DNA from: Micromonospora endolithica
GTDB taxonomy: Bacteria; Actinomycetota; Actinomycetes; Mycobacteriales; Micromonosporaceae
DNA: 64,000 nt
Reading direction: 5' to 3'
NCBI RefSeq assembly: GCF_003626595.1
Contig: NZ_RBAK01000001.1
Span: 248,001 to 312,000, forward strand
Of the stretch, positions 1 to 8,548 are shown in pieces. The stretch's first letter is position 1, and every line of letters starts with the position of its first letter. The notes below the pieces were generated by a model. That model had not been told where the DNA came from, ran no database searches, and saw only the letters and a list, made by a program, of their open reading frames with translations. Both the position numbers and the translations under genes were made by a program.

Positions 1-42
1 CATCGAACGTTGTCTCGCTAAACGTGCCGAGTGGTTCGCAGG

Positions 43-525
43 TCAGGCGACCCGGACACCATCCTCCAGGTAGTAGCTGACGCCGTCCGCTCGGGCGTGT
101 AGCGCCTGAGTGATTCGGCGCGCCAGCAGTGGCCGTAGCCGCTGGCGGGCCTGGGGCGGGTCCGACCAGGCCCAGCCCTTCAACTCCCCCGGTGGCACCA
201 CGATGCGCTCCTGCGCGTCGGGGTGGAGGGTGCCGCCGTCGTAGACGACCATGATGCCCTCGGTGCGCCCGTCGCGAGCCGGCACCCAATCCACGACGAG
301 CAACCGACCTGGCGTCACCTCCAGACTGAGTTCCTCGCGGCACTCCCGAAGCGCGGCCTGGTATGGGGACTCGTCCGCCTCGACGCACCCGCCAGGGAGC
401 TCCCACTCGGCCTTATACACGGGCTCGACCAGCAGAACCCGCTCGTCCGGGTCGGTCAGCAGCAATCCTGCTCCCATTCGCTTGCGGGGCAGGTCAGCGG
501 TGAAGTCGAGGCGCCCGTGGGACAT
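43..525 (-). CDS. NUDIX hydrolase
   Basis: A 160-residue single-domain NUDIX protein that would hydrolyse a nucleoside diphosphate linked to another moiety; the substrate cannot be told. The Nudix box runs from Gly46 through Glu52 to Arg60-Glu61 and Glu64-Glu65, matching Gx5Ex7REUxEExGU except that the last Gly is Ser67. The ATG at 525 gives the normal family length; longer readings add only low-complexity sequence. It diverges from the XRE regulator at 814, and the bipartite operator-like element at 582-624 lies 57 bp upstream of this start. Confidence 0.9.
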   Translation of the reverse strand: MSHGRLDFTADLPRKRMGAGLLLTDPDERVLLVEPVYKAEWELPGGCVEADESPYQAALRECREELSLEVTPGRLLVVDWVPARDGRTEGIMVVYDGGTLHPDAQERIVVPPGELKGWAWSDPPQARQRLRPLLARRITQALHARADGVSYYLEDGVRVA

Positions 526-575
526 GTGTTCGACCGTAGGCCGCCCGCCGCCCGACACGCCCGCAGCGCCCCGCG

Positions 576-624
576 CCGACATTGTCGGTAGACGCCAACA
601 GCGACTCCGACAATATTCCGACAT
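576..624. promoter_or_regulatory. Operator-like element, site 1
   Basis: TTGTCGG (582-588), 19 bp, CGACAA (608-613), then CGACAT 11 bp further on (619-624). The first half also sits in a 13-bp palindrome, CCGACATTGTCGG (576-588). It lies in the gap between the divergent NUDIX and XRE genes. Five more copies with the same geometry occur before 22.1 kb. A role as a regulator binding site is inferred. Confidence 0.6.
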
Positions 625-813
625 CGCGACGCGGCCGTCAGCAGGAATCGATCTGGACAATGAGCACCAGACGAAGCGGCAGCCGGCATCAGTCGCTGTG
701 CAGCTCTCCGCCGTGCTCGATGCTGCTCGACGATCGGGGAACTGTCGCACCCTGCCGCTAGCTTCGGCACGCTCTGTTACCGCAGTGCTCGCAGGTGACG
801 GGAGGGAGTAGCG

Positions 814-2172
814 ATGGCCGACGCCGACGAGACCAAGACCGCCCGCCGCGCCCTCGGTCGCCGACTGGCTCAGCTCCGAAGGGCTGGCGGTCACACCCAG
901 CACGAGTTCGCGCGGCTCGTGCAGTACGGACGCAGCTCCGTGGCGAACACCGAGACCGGCCACCAGCACCCCGACCGAGCTTTCTGGTCGCGCTGCGACA
1001 CAGTGCTGCAGACCGGGGGCGCACTCGTCGCTGAATACGATCGCATCACCGAGCTGGACCGCCGGCAACGCCGCGCATCGGCGATGCACGAGAGCAGGGC
1101 CACGTCAGGACCGGTAGCACCAGCCAGCCACACCAGTCGCGGTGCCCCTGGGGCAGATGACGACGCTGCTCTGTGGGAACGCGAGGACACCATCGACGCC
1201 CGCCGGCTTGCACTGAAGTCCTCCACCGACGACGACGCCCGCCTGGCGTACGTAGAAGCAGAGGTCCGGCAGGCGATCGCCGACAACGAACGCCTCACCC
1301 CGGCAGCACTCATGGCATGCATGCGACCACTACGCACCTACGTTGACCAGCTCATGGGAGGCAGGCAACATCCACCGCAACGTGCCCGGCTCTACACCGC
1401 CGCCGCCCACCTGTCCGGTCTCCTCGGCGCGCTCGCCTTGGACCTCGGCGCATTCGGCGTGGCGCACGCCTACGGAGCCGAAGCGTTCGACCTCGCCGAG
1501 GCCGCCCAGCAGCCCGACGCGCAAGCCTGGGCGCGGGCCACGCAAAGCCTGATTGCCTTCTACTCCGGCGACTACCACGACGCGCTGGCCTACGCCCAGG
1601 ACGGCCTACGACATGGCGGCACCAGCGAACACCGCATCCGCCTCACGATCAACGGGCAGGCACGGGCCCTCGCCCGTCTCGGCGACCAGTACGGCGTCGA
1701 CCGCGCCGTGGACCGCGCCTTCACCATGCTGTCCGACTACCCGGCCGGCACGGCCGTCAGCGCGAGTCTCACCCTCGGCCCGTACTGCCCGGCGAGAACT
1801 GCGGCCAACGCGGCGACCGCCTACCTAGCGCTCGGCCGCACCGCAGGCGTCACAAGTCACCTCGCCACCGCCATCACCGCATTCGATACCGCAGGGCTGG
1901 CCGGCCCCCAAGCGCTAAGCCGCCTAGACCTGGCCACCGCGCACCTGCACGCCAACAACCCCGATCCCGAGCAGGCAGCCATGCTGGCCGAAGAAGCGCT
2001 CACCCTCACCGCGGACCAGCGCTTCGAATCGGTCCATCAACGCACCCGCCAGTTCCTCACCACCGCCCAGCCGTTCACCCGTCACCCGCGGCTACGGCAC
2101 GTCGCCGACCTGCTGGCCGACCGCACACAGGTCGGTGCCACCGCACAGCCCGCTCTACCATCGCTGTCATGA
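814..2172 (+). CDS. XRE-family regulator with C-terminal helical repeats
   Basis: 452 residues. Residues about 10-65 form an XRE-type helix-turn-helix with recognition segment YGRSSVANTETG, followed by a long alpha-helical, TPR-like region rich in Ala and Leu (about 120-440). This is the common actinobacterial layout of an HTH plus a sensing domain. It is clearly paralogous to the regulator at 14220-15488 (shared features include the FW pair after the HTH and an xEYDRI segment). Its stop overlaps the start of the 2H phosphoesterase gene (ATGA), so the two are co-translated. Ligand unknown; a likely candidate to bind the repeated TTGTCGG/CGACAA element. Confidence 0.88.
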   Translation: MADADETKTARRALGRRLAQLRRAGGHTQHEFARLVQYGRSSVANTETGHQHPDRAFWSRCDTVLQTGGALVAEYDRITELDRRQRRASAMHESRATSGPVAPASHTSRGAPGADDDAALWEREDTIDARRLALKSSTDDDARLAYVEAEVRQAIADNERLTPAALMACMRPLRTYVDQLMGGRQHPPQRARLYTAAAHLSGLLGALALDLGAFGVAHAYGAEAFDLAEAAQQPDAQAWARATQSLIAFYSGDYHDALAYAQDGLRHGGTSEHRIRLTINGQARALARLGDQYGVDRAVDRAFTMLSDYPAGTAVSASLTLGPYCPARTAANAATAYLALGRTAGVTSHLATAITAFDTAGLAGPQALSRLDLATAHLHANNPDPEQAAMLAEEALTLTADQRFESVHQRTRQFLTTAQPFTRHPRLRHVADLLADRTQVGATAQPALPSLS

Positions 2173-2834
2173 GCAGCCGGGAACTGGCCAACCTGCACGA
2201 GCGCTGGACCGCCTACCAGGACCTGCCCGAACTCACCAGCCACTGGTACTGGCGCCCAGGCTGGCGAGCCGACCGCCAGTTCTACACCTGGCACCTCACC
2301 TTCGAACACCAACCTGAACTCCACCACGTCGTCACCAACCTGCAACGCCAACTCGCTCTGCCCGGACTGGACCTGGTGCCGCTCGACGGACTGCACCTGA
2401 CCATGCAAGGTCTCGGCTTCACCGACGAAGTCACCGACCATGGCCTCCGGACGATCGTCGCCGAAGCCCAGCGACGCTGTGCCGGCATACCGCCGCTGGA
2501 GCTGTCCCTTGGCCCGGTCGACCCCGACGCCGAAGGAATCGGCTTGCTCGTCCGTCCCTGGGACCGCGTCGAACAGCTCCGTGCCGCCATCCGGGATGCC
2601 ATCGGCTCGGTGTGGCAAACCGTGCCGGAGGCCGCAGAAGGCTTTCGGCCCCACGTGACGATCGCCTACAGCGGCTCGCAAACACCGACCGGGCCGGTCC
2701 GTGACCGCCTCAACGCCCTCCGCCATCAGCCACCCGCCCGGGTGATCATCCGACAGGCAACGCTGATCGCGCTGCGCCGAGAACGCCGTACCTACCAGTG
2801 GACAACCGTGGCCGTCGCGTCCCTCACCGGATGA
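2169..2834 (+). CDS. 2'-5' RNA ligase / 2H phosphoesterase family protein
   Basis: 221 residues with the two HxT motifs that define the 2H superfamily: HLT at residues 76-78 (LDGLHLTMQ) and HVT at 162-164 (RPHVTIAYSG). Such enzymes act on 2',3'-cyclic or 2'-5' phosphodiester bonds in RNA or small nucleotides. Length and motif spacing are normal, so it is probably active. It is translationally coupled to the XRE gene by a 4-bp overlap. Whether it acts on RNA or on a nucleotide metabolite cannot be read from sequence. Confidence 0.87.
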   Translation: MSSRELANLHERWTAYQDLPELTSHWYWRPGWRADRQFYTWHLTFEHQPELHHVVTNLQRQLALPGLDLVPLDGLHLTMQGLGFTDEVTDHGLRTIVAEAQRRCAGIPPLELSLGPVDPDAEGIGLLVRPWDRVEQLRAAIRDAIGSVWQTVPEAAEGFRPHVTIAYSGSQTPTGPVRDRLNALRHQPPARVIIRQATLIALRRERRTYQWTTVAVASLTG

Positions 2835-2991
2835 TGATCCGGCTGCCGAGCCTGGCAAGCCTGATCGCCGAGCGGGACCAGATGGGCGCCCCCGACGCCT
2901 TCATGGCGGCCGAGGACGTGGGTGTCCTCGCACCAGTCCGCGCGAAGGCCTGGGAAGCTGCTCCGGGTCCGTCTCGCATCTTCAGGGCGGC

Positions 2992-3270
2992 CTACGCCGC
3001 GGCCGGTGTAGGCAGAGCAAGCCGGGGCACCCGCCCGGCCAGTGCGACGGTCCCACCCAACAGGTCGAGGATCGGCCGGACGGCGCCGTCCGGATCACTG
3101 TCGGCTCGGCAGGTGAAGACGTCAATGTGTGCCAGCTCGAACTCCGGCCACGTGGTGACGACGATGTGCGACTCGGCGAGCACCAGCACACACGTCACGC
3201 CGTGCGGCTGAAAGGGCTCGATCAGCTCCGACCGAGCCGTGTTGCCCAGCAGTCGGCAGGTCTCCCGCAT
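2992..3270 (-). CDS. Truncated, altered S-adenosylmethionine decarboxylase-like protein
   Basis: 92 residues matching the core of the small (SpeD-type) AdoMet decarboxylase proenzyme: AESHIVVTTWPE (32-43) then IDVFTC (49-54). Ser34 is the self-cleaving, pyruvoyl-forming serine, and Cys54 sits at the usual +20 position. Two things are odd. The family's first 25-30 residues are absent, and a TAG codon just upstream rules out extension. The proton-donor His expected at +5 (ESHxxxH) is Thr39. The protein is therefore either inactive or has another role. Operator-like site 2 lies 54 bp upstream. Confidence 0.75.
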   Translation of the reverse strand: MRETCRLLGNTARSELIEPFQPHGVTCVLVLAESHIVVTTWPEFELAHIDVFTCRADSDPDGAVRPILDLLGGTVALAGRVPRLALPTPAAA

Positions 3271-3323
3271 GGCAGCAGACCCGGGCCCCTAACGGCGGAC
3301 AGTTATCTCCGCGAGTTGCCGGT

Positions 3324-3364
3324 TTGTCGGCAGGCGCTGACAAAACTCCAACAATTTCCGACAA
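3324..3364. promoter_or_regulatory. Operator-like element, site 2
   Basis: TTGTCGG (3324-3330), 18 bp, CAACAA (3349-3354), CGACAA (3359-3364). The spacer also resembles that of site 1 (AGRCGC near the same place). It lies 54 bp before the SpeD-like start. The rest of the 3271-3678 gap holds no intact gene, only the remnant at 3499-3565. Confidence 0.55.
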
Positions 3365-3498
3365 GCCTCGGGACTGCCGCCGTGAGTCGTGCCGCTCATG
3401 CCAGAACTTGTCAACGTTGAAGCGGTGACCTGTGAAACGGCCGAAGGGGTGCCTTCGGCCGATCGCAACGGGCCGACGTAATCAGCGACGCTAGCTCC

Positions 3499-3565
3499 GA
3501 TTTGCCCGCTATATGGTGGATCTGGATGGCTGGCTGGTCGCCGTGCTGCGGTGCACCTGCTGACC
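3499..3565 (+). pseudogene. Short remnant of a paralogue of the gene at 20600
   Basis: About 67 bp match, base for base with scattered changes, positions 20864-20930 inside the hypothetical gene at 20600-21046. The read-through MVDLDGWLVAVLR corresponds to VVDLEGWLVAVLR there. One base is missing just before the shared stretch and a stop follows soon after. Seen directly by comparing the two places; it implies an old duplication that has decayed. Confidence 0.55.
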
Positions 3566-3678
3566 GCTCCCTCCGGGAGACGTCTCTGAATCCGTCGGCG
3601 AGGACACCACATCTTGTAGTTCCGTTGCTGTACTGTCCCCATAGCTTGTAATGGCCGTGAATCCAACCGGGAGTTTCC

Positions 3679-4179
3679 ATGCCGGATGCCGCTGCGACGA
3701 TGAACAGTGGACGTACTACGCGAAAGATCCCTCGTGTCCGCCGGGCGGAGACAACTCGTTTCACCGTCGACGACCAGAAGGGTTACCTGACTACTGCTCT
3801 TGCGGAGGACGGCTCCGTTGGTGAGGTGACGATCCGGATGGCGAAGCAGGGGTCTACCCTGGCCGGGATGATGGACGCGCTAGGCGTTGCGATCTCGCTT
3901 GGCCTTCAGGCCGGCGCGCCAGCAGAGGTGTACGTGTCGAAGTACTCCAGCATGCGGTTCGTGCCGGCGGGTCGCACGGACGATCCCGAGCTGCCGATGA
4001 CGACTTCGATCATGGACTATGTCGCGAGACGCCTGGCTCTGGACTGCCTGCCTCCGGAGCGTCGGATGGGGATGGGCATCCTCACGGCGGCTGAGCGAAC
4101 CGCGTTGGCCGACGAGGATGCTGGCTGGGTCGACTTGCCGGGTCTGGCTATGTCGGCTCCGCACGAGCTGCACCGCTAA
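3679..4179 (+). CDS. Stand-alone TSCPD-domain protein, like the C-terminus of B12-dependent ribonucleotide reductase (NrdJ)
   Basis: 166 residues. The core (ETTRFTVDDQKGYLTT, then GEVTIRMAKQGSTLAGMMDA, MRFVPAGRTDDPE and a YVARRLALD segment) matches the C-terminal domain of class II NrdJ. The catalytic barrel and cobalamin-binding parts are absent, so it cannot be a reductase alone. Such TSCPD proteins may act in trans or have moved to a new role; that is inference. A GGGAG Shine-Dalgarno sequence precedes the ATG. The next gene, convergent, is a cobalamin-binding radical SAM enzyme. Confidence 0.8.
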   Translation: MPDAAATMNSGRTTRKIPRVRRAETTRFTVDDQKGYLTTALAEDGSVGEVTIRMAKQGSTLAGMMDALGVAISLGLQAGAPAEVYVSKYSSMRFVPAGRTDDPELPMTTSIMDYVARRLALDCLPPERRMGMGILTAAERTALADEDAGWVDLPGLAMSAPHELHR

Positions 4180-4341
4180 GAGGCGCAGGACGGGTAGCAC
4201 TGCGATGCGTGACGTGTCCGCGCCGGCGGTAGACGGCGACCTCACTGCCGCGGCGAAGGATGCGTCACGCGTACGCAGAAACCAGGCTGGCCCGGGTGCA
4301 CATCACTGTCCGCGGTCCTAAAGCCAGGCCTCGAGACCTAG

Positions 4342-5724
4342 TCACGGCCGGGGCAGGTTTCGTTCCAGTGCATGTGGGAAGCGCTGCTTAAGCTCGGCAA
4401 GCCGTTCGAGGACCCACTGGCGCCGGTCTTGACGTCCGGCGTACAGGGCGGAGCCGCCGTACGTGTCGCTGGTGGCCCATTCGGCTTGGGTGCGGCCGTC
4501 GTCGAGCGTCTTGCCGTAGATCGTTTCGTACAGTTCGGTCGACGGGAACGGCATGAAGAAGTGGTGCTTCTGCCGGTTGTGCGGGAGAGCTGCCAGCTCG
4601 GTGACCAGCTCACAGGTCTCCTCACTGTCGTCGTCGGTCTCTCCTGGAAGATCGTGGATCCAGCTCGTCAGTTGGATGATGCCGACTCGGTCGAGCAGCT
4701 GGCAAGCGGCCCGGGTGTCGGCGACGGTCGCGCCCTTGCGGAGCAGTTTCAACATGCGGTCGGAGCCTGATTCGCAGCCGAGGAAGACCGCGGAAAAGCC
4801 GACCGCGTGGAGCCGTTCCAGGTCCAGGACTCGAGCGAGGTTGACCACGTCACGGGTCCGCATGTTCGCGCGCAGCTCGATGCGAACGCCGTCGCGCTCC
4901 ATGAGTTCGACGATCTCCACGACGCGGTGGACGTTGGTGGAGAAGTTGGGGTCGAGCAGGCTTATCTGGTCGGGTGAGTAGGTGTCCCACAGGTGGCGCA
5001 GCTCGGCCACAATGCGTTGCGGCGCCAGCGGTTTCCATTTCCTGGTGCTGGTGGTGGGTTCGGAGCAGAAGGCGCAGGCGTAGGGGCACCCGTAGCTGGT
5101 GATGTACGACAAGTCTCTCATCGCGGCGGTGTAGTACCGGGTCGGGTCGATGAGGCCGTAGTTCACCGGCGGTAGCTGGTTCATGTCGCCGACGAACTCG
5201 TAGGTCGTCTTGGCGATGTTCGGTGTGATGGCGCCGGATGCCGCGATGGCGGTGCGGCCATCAAGGAAGGCGAGGTTCGGCAGGTCGCCGATTGTCTCTG
5301 GGCTGAGGCGCTGACCGGCGGCAAGTCGCTGGGCTAGCCCAAGCGCGGCCGACTCGCCGGGCCCGGTAACGACGACGTCGACGAGGCGTTCGCGCAGGAT
5401 GCCCCGCCAGGCGAGGGTCGCGTGGTAGCCGCCCCAGACGATGGGTACCTGGGGCGCGGCGTTGCGGACGATGTCGATGGCGGCCAGGACGTTGCCGATG
5501 CTGGGGCCGGTCATGCAGGTGACGCCGACGAACAAGGCTTCGCCGGCGTGCTTGGCCAACCGGTCGCGCCAGTCGTGGTCAACCTGGCAGTCGATGATGC
5601 ACGCGTCAAAGCCGTGGGCTTCAAGGACTGAGCCGATGGTCAGCACCGACAGTGGGTGCCAGGCATAGTTCGATTCCCCGGTGGACAGGGGGTCGACGCC
5701 AGCGAACAACACGATCTTGCGCAT
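4342..5724 (-). CDS. Cobalamin-binding-domain radical SAM protein
   Basis: 460 residues with the B12-binding radical SAM layout. A Rossmann-like N-terminal B12-binding domain (about 1-150, with WGGYHATL at 97-104) precedes a radical SAM core whose 4Fe-4S ligands are Cys213, Cys217 and Cys220 (GCPYACAFC). This class does methylations and ring rearrangements in natural-product and cofactor pathways. The B12 domain lacks an obvious DxHxxG motif, so a base-off His ligand is not assured. It is the last gene of a seven-gene minus-strand operon, 17 bp after the DUF6624-NDT gene. Substrate unknown. Confidence 0.87.
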   Translation of the reverse strand: MRKIVLFAGVDPLSTGESNYAWHPLSVLTIGSVLEAHGFDACIIDCQVDHDWRDRLAKHAGEALFVGVTCMTGPSIGNVLAAIDIVRNAAPQVPIVWGGYHATLAWRGILRERLVDVVVTGPGESAALGLAQRLAAGQRLSPETIGDLPNLAFLDGRTAIAASGAITPNIAKTTYEFVGDMNQLPPVNYGLIDPTRYYTAAMRDLSYITSYGCPYACAFCSEPTTSTRKWKPLAPQRIVAELRHLWDTYSPDQISLLDPNFSTNVHRVVEIVELMERDGVRIELRANMRTRDVVNLARVLDLERLHAVGFSAVFLGCESGSDRMLKLLRKGATVADTRAACQLLDRVGIIQLTSWIHDLPGETDDDSEETCELVTELAALPHNRQKHHFFMPFPSTELYETIYGKTLDDGRTQAEWATSDTYGGSALYAGRQDRRQWVLERLAELKQRFPHALERNLPRP

Positions 5725-5741
5725 CTGTCTGTTCCTCTCGC

Positions 5742-6986
5742 TTAGTGATCAGTCGCTGCACGCAGGCCGCCCCGGATCGTGCCGTGACTCTGGCCGCAGG
5801 TGTTGCTGGTAGCTGAGGGCGGTACTGCGGGCTGGTCAGTCAACGTGTCTCTCGCAAGGGGCGACGAATCAGCCGGCAAGCCCGCTGCGATGGCGAGGGC
5901 TTGGTCGAGGTCGGCCACGATGGTGACGTCGGGCAGCATGTCGAAGGAGCACAGCGGTGGACCGATCATGATCACGGGGAGGTTGTGGGAGAGGGCCGCG
6001 CCGAGCTCGACCCCCAAGCCGTGGCTGCGGCGGTGTTCGGCGAAGGCGATCATCAGGCTTGAGCGGGTGACGTCGGTGAGGCAGAGCCGGGCGGCGAGTT
6101 GGTTGAGGGCGGGCCCGGCGTCGAACTGGCAGCTGGCTCGGGTCAGCGGATCGATGTCGAGCCAGCGGCTGGTGGACACCAGTGGCGGCGGCAGTGCGTC
6201 CCGGATTCGACGGGTCTGGTTGCGGTATCGCAGCGTTGCGGCGAGGTAGACGCCAGCCTGACCTGCGGGTATGGGTTCGGGGTGGTCGGGCGGGATGGGG
6301 GCGTTGGGCTCGGGGTGCAGGTCATGCAGGCCTTCCGCTGGCCAGGCGTTGGTGGGGCACATTCGGGCAACGCCGTACGGGATCATTGGCGAGTAGGCGT
6401 ACCGTGCGTCGTCAGCAAGGCGGGGCAGGGTGATGGCGGCGCGGTCGAGGTCGGTCCGGGTATCGTCGCTGGCGAGCGGGTACAGCAAGACGGGTTGCCC
6501 GTCGCGGACGAGCCGCAGGGTGCCGTACTGCTGCGGCTCGCCGCGTACGACGCGCTCACGGTCGGTCAGCATGGCCAGGTGTCGAGGGTCGGCGCTGCCG
6601 TGGTGTACCGCGTTGGCGACGGTGGGCAGTAGGGCGCGGCGCTGGTCGTTGAGGTGGTCGGCGTGCTGCAGCAGCAGCCATGCCGCGTCGGCGGCGGCCG
6701 GCTCGATCGGCCAGCCGTGATCGGCGATCGCAGCGACCGCCTGTCGGCCAGCGGTCGCGGCGAAGGCGAGGTAGGCGGCGAGTTGGGGTGTGGCGGTGGT
6801 CAACTCGGGGACGAGGTCGGGCAGCAGGGTGAGCGGTTGCGGCCAGTCCGGGTAGCCGAGTGCGCGGCTGATCTGCTCGTCGAGGGCGGGGCGGCTGAAC
6901 AGCGAGCCGAGCGCCGCGGTGAGCAGGGCCTGCTCGCGGCGGGCCAGCGCCGTGAGGCCGGCGTGGGTGGTGGCGGTGTGGGTCAT
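5742..6986 (-). CDS. DUF6624 / nucleoside 2-deoxyribosyltransferase-like fusion protein
   Basis: 414 residues in two parts. Residues about 65-175 carry DUF6624 signatures: LLQHAD (105-110), LTDRERV (140-146) and PQQYGT (151-156). Residues about 245-360 resemble the nucleoside 2-deoxyribosyltransferase fold: VYLAATLRYR at the start, LTDVTRSS (303-310), and GVELGAAL (325-332), whose Glu aligns with the family's catalytic Glu region. The DUF6624 function is unknown; the second part suggests cleavage or transfer of an N-glycosidic bond. Its ATG overlaps the stop of the AMP-ligase gene. The fusion and its operon with adenylate-forming enzymes are unusual. Confidence 0.72.
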   Translation of the reverse strand: MTHTATTHAGLTALARREQALLTAALGSLFSRPALDEQISRALGYPDWPQPLTLLPDLVPELTTATPQLAAYLAFAATAGRQAVAAIADHGWPIEPAAADAAWLLLQHADHLNDQRRALLPTVANAVHHGSADPRHLAMLTDRERVVRGEPQQYGTLRLVRDGQPVLLYPLASDDTRTDLDRAAITLPRLADDARYAYSPMIPYGVARMCPTNAWPAEGLHDLHPEPNAPIPPDHPEPIPAGQAGVYLAATLRYRNQTRRIRDALPPPLVSTSRWLDIDPLTRASCQFDAGPALNQLAARLCLTDVTRSSLMIAFAEHRRSHGLGVELGAALSHNLPVIMIGPPLCSFDMLPDVTIVADLDQALAIAAGLPADSSPLARDTLTDQPAVPPSATSNTCGQSHGTIRGGLRAATDH

Positions 6987-8548
6987 GCGCTACCTCCGGC
7001 GTGCTGGGCGGCGAGCGTGTGGGCGGTGATGAGGTCGGGCTTGCCGGCGCCGGTGCGAGGGATCGCCGCCACGTCGATGACGACGGTCGGGGCCTTGAAA
7101 CCGGCCAGGTGGGCGCGGGCGTAATCGCGCACGTTCTCGGTGGTGGTGCCAGGGGACAGTTGGACCAATGCGGTTACCGTCTGCCCTAACCGCGGGTGAG
7201 GGACGCCGAGGACGAGCGCGTCGCGGACGCCTGGGTGTCGGCGCAGAGTGTCGGTGACCTCCGGCGCGTAGACCTTCTCGCCGCCTGTGTTGATGCATTC
7301 GCCGGCCCTGCCGAGCAGGAGGAATCGCTCGCCGTCGAGCAGGCGGACGTGGTCACCGGACAGCAGGTAGCGGTGTCCGGCATGGTTGGTAAATCGGTCT
7401 GCCGGAAGTCGTCCGGACGGGTGCAGGCCGGCGGGGTGCGGCCAGCTGACCCCGATGGTGCCGGTGTGACCGGGCCGAGCGGGCTGGTTGGCGGCGAAGA
7501 CACGGGCGTGGCGGCCGAGAACGAATTCGCCGGTGGGCGGCACATTGCCTGCCGTGGCCACGCTGAATCCGAGGCCGGTGGCCTCGGTGGCGCCGAGGGA
7601 CTCCAGCAGCCGAACCTGCGGGAGGTGCTGCAGCAGCCTGCGCTTGACCTCGGCGGTCCAGGCCACACCGGAGGACGTGATGGTGGCCAGGTCAGGCAGC
7701 TGCCAGCGGTTTGGTGCAGCGTCGAGCATGTCGACCAGGGGCAGGGCGTGCGCGTCGCCGACGATGGCGAGGCTGGTGGCGTGGTGCCGGGCGAGCCCGT
7801 TGAGGAGCCGCCGGGGGTGGAATCCGCGTTGGGTGATGACGGTGCCGCCGGCGCAGAGCGCGCCGATCGCCCGGGTGAGCCCGGATCCGTGCATGAGCGG
7901 GCTGACGACCAGCAGCCGGACCGGCTCGACGGGCGCCGGCTGCGGGCCACCGTGAGCAAGGTCGTGCTGGTGCCAGGGGTTGTGGTCATTGAGCTGGGTG
8001 AGGACATCGCCGACGAACAAGCGCACGGCGGTCGGGCGGCCGGTCGTGCCCCCGGTGCACTTGAGCAGCACGTCGTCAGATCGGGAGTCGAGCTGATCCC
8101 AGTCGCCGCCGGTGTCGAGCAGTAGCCGGGCGAGGCCGCTGGCGGCGGGGCTCTCGTCGACGGCGTACCAGCGGCGGACTTCGGGCAGCTGGTCGCGGAT
8201 CCGATCGAGGCCCTCCCCGCTGTCGAGGTCGTGACAGACCACTGCGGGCTGAAGGTGACGTAGGAGCATCGCCAGCTCGTGGAACCGGTAGCGGTAGTTG
8301 ACGCCGCAGGGCGTGGCGCCGCAGCGCATCGCACCGGCGACGAGGACCAGGTACTCCAGGACGTTCGGTAGGCAGAGCGCCACGACGTCACCGCGGCGGA
8401 TCCCGGCCTGGCGCAGGCGGGCGGCGAAGCCTGCGGCGGCGGTGTCGAACTGTCGCCAGGTAAGCGTCTGGCCTTCGTGAATCAGCGCGGGCCGGTCCGG
8501 CTGTTGCTCGGCCAACGCATGCCACAGCCGGGCAAGGTCCCAGTTCAT
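6983..8548 (-). CDS. Class I adenylate-forming enzyme (acyl-CoA synthetase / AMP-ligase)
   Basis: 521 residues, full ANL-family length. The P-loop is CTGGTTGRPTAV (about 164-175), and the C-terminal domain keeps the catalytic lysine in PRTGAGKPD (Lys503). It should adenylate a carboxylic acid and pass it to CoA, a carrier or an amine; no carrier protein gene is seen nearby. It overlaps both neighbours by 4 bp (HIT protein upstream, DUF6624-NDT downstream), so the three are translated together. Substrate not predictable from the sequence. Confidence 0.87.
   Translation of the reverse strand: MNWDLARLWHALAEQQPDRPALIHEGQTLTWRQFDTAAAGFAARLRQAGIRRGDVVALCLPNVLEYLVLVAGAMRCGATPCGVNYRYRFHELAMLLRHLQPAVVCHDLDSGEGLDRIRDQLPEVRRWYAVDESPAASGLARLLLDTGGDWDQLDSRSDDVLLKCTGGTTGRPTAVRLFVGDVLTQLNDHNPWHQHDLAHGGPQPAPVEPVRLLVVSPLMHGSGLTRAIGALCAGGTVITQRGFHPRRLLNGLARHHATSLAIVGDAHALPLVDMLDAAPNRWQLPDLATITSSGVAWTAEVKRRLLQHLPQVRLLESLGATEATGLGFSVATAGNVPPTGEFVLGRHARVFAANQPARPGHTGTIGVSWPHPAGLHPSGRLPADRFTNHAGHRYLLSGDHVRLLDGERFLLLGRAGECINTGGEKVYAPEVTDTLRRHPGVRDALVLGVPHPRLGQTVTALVQLSPGTTTENVRDYARAHLAGFKAPTVVIDVAAIPRTGAGKPDLITAHTLAAQHAGGSA

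Noticed and set aside
4204..4320. A 38-codon frame after the TSCPD gene
   Set aside because: No ribosome site and no sensible composition; too weak to call.
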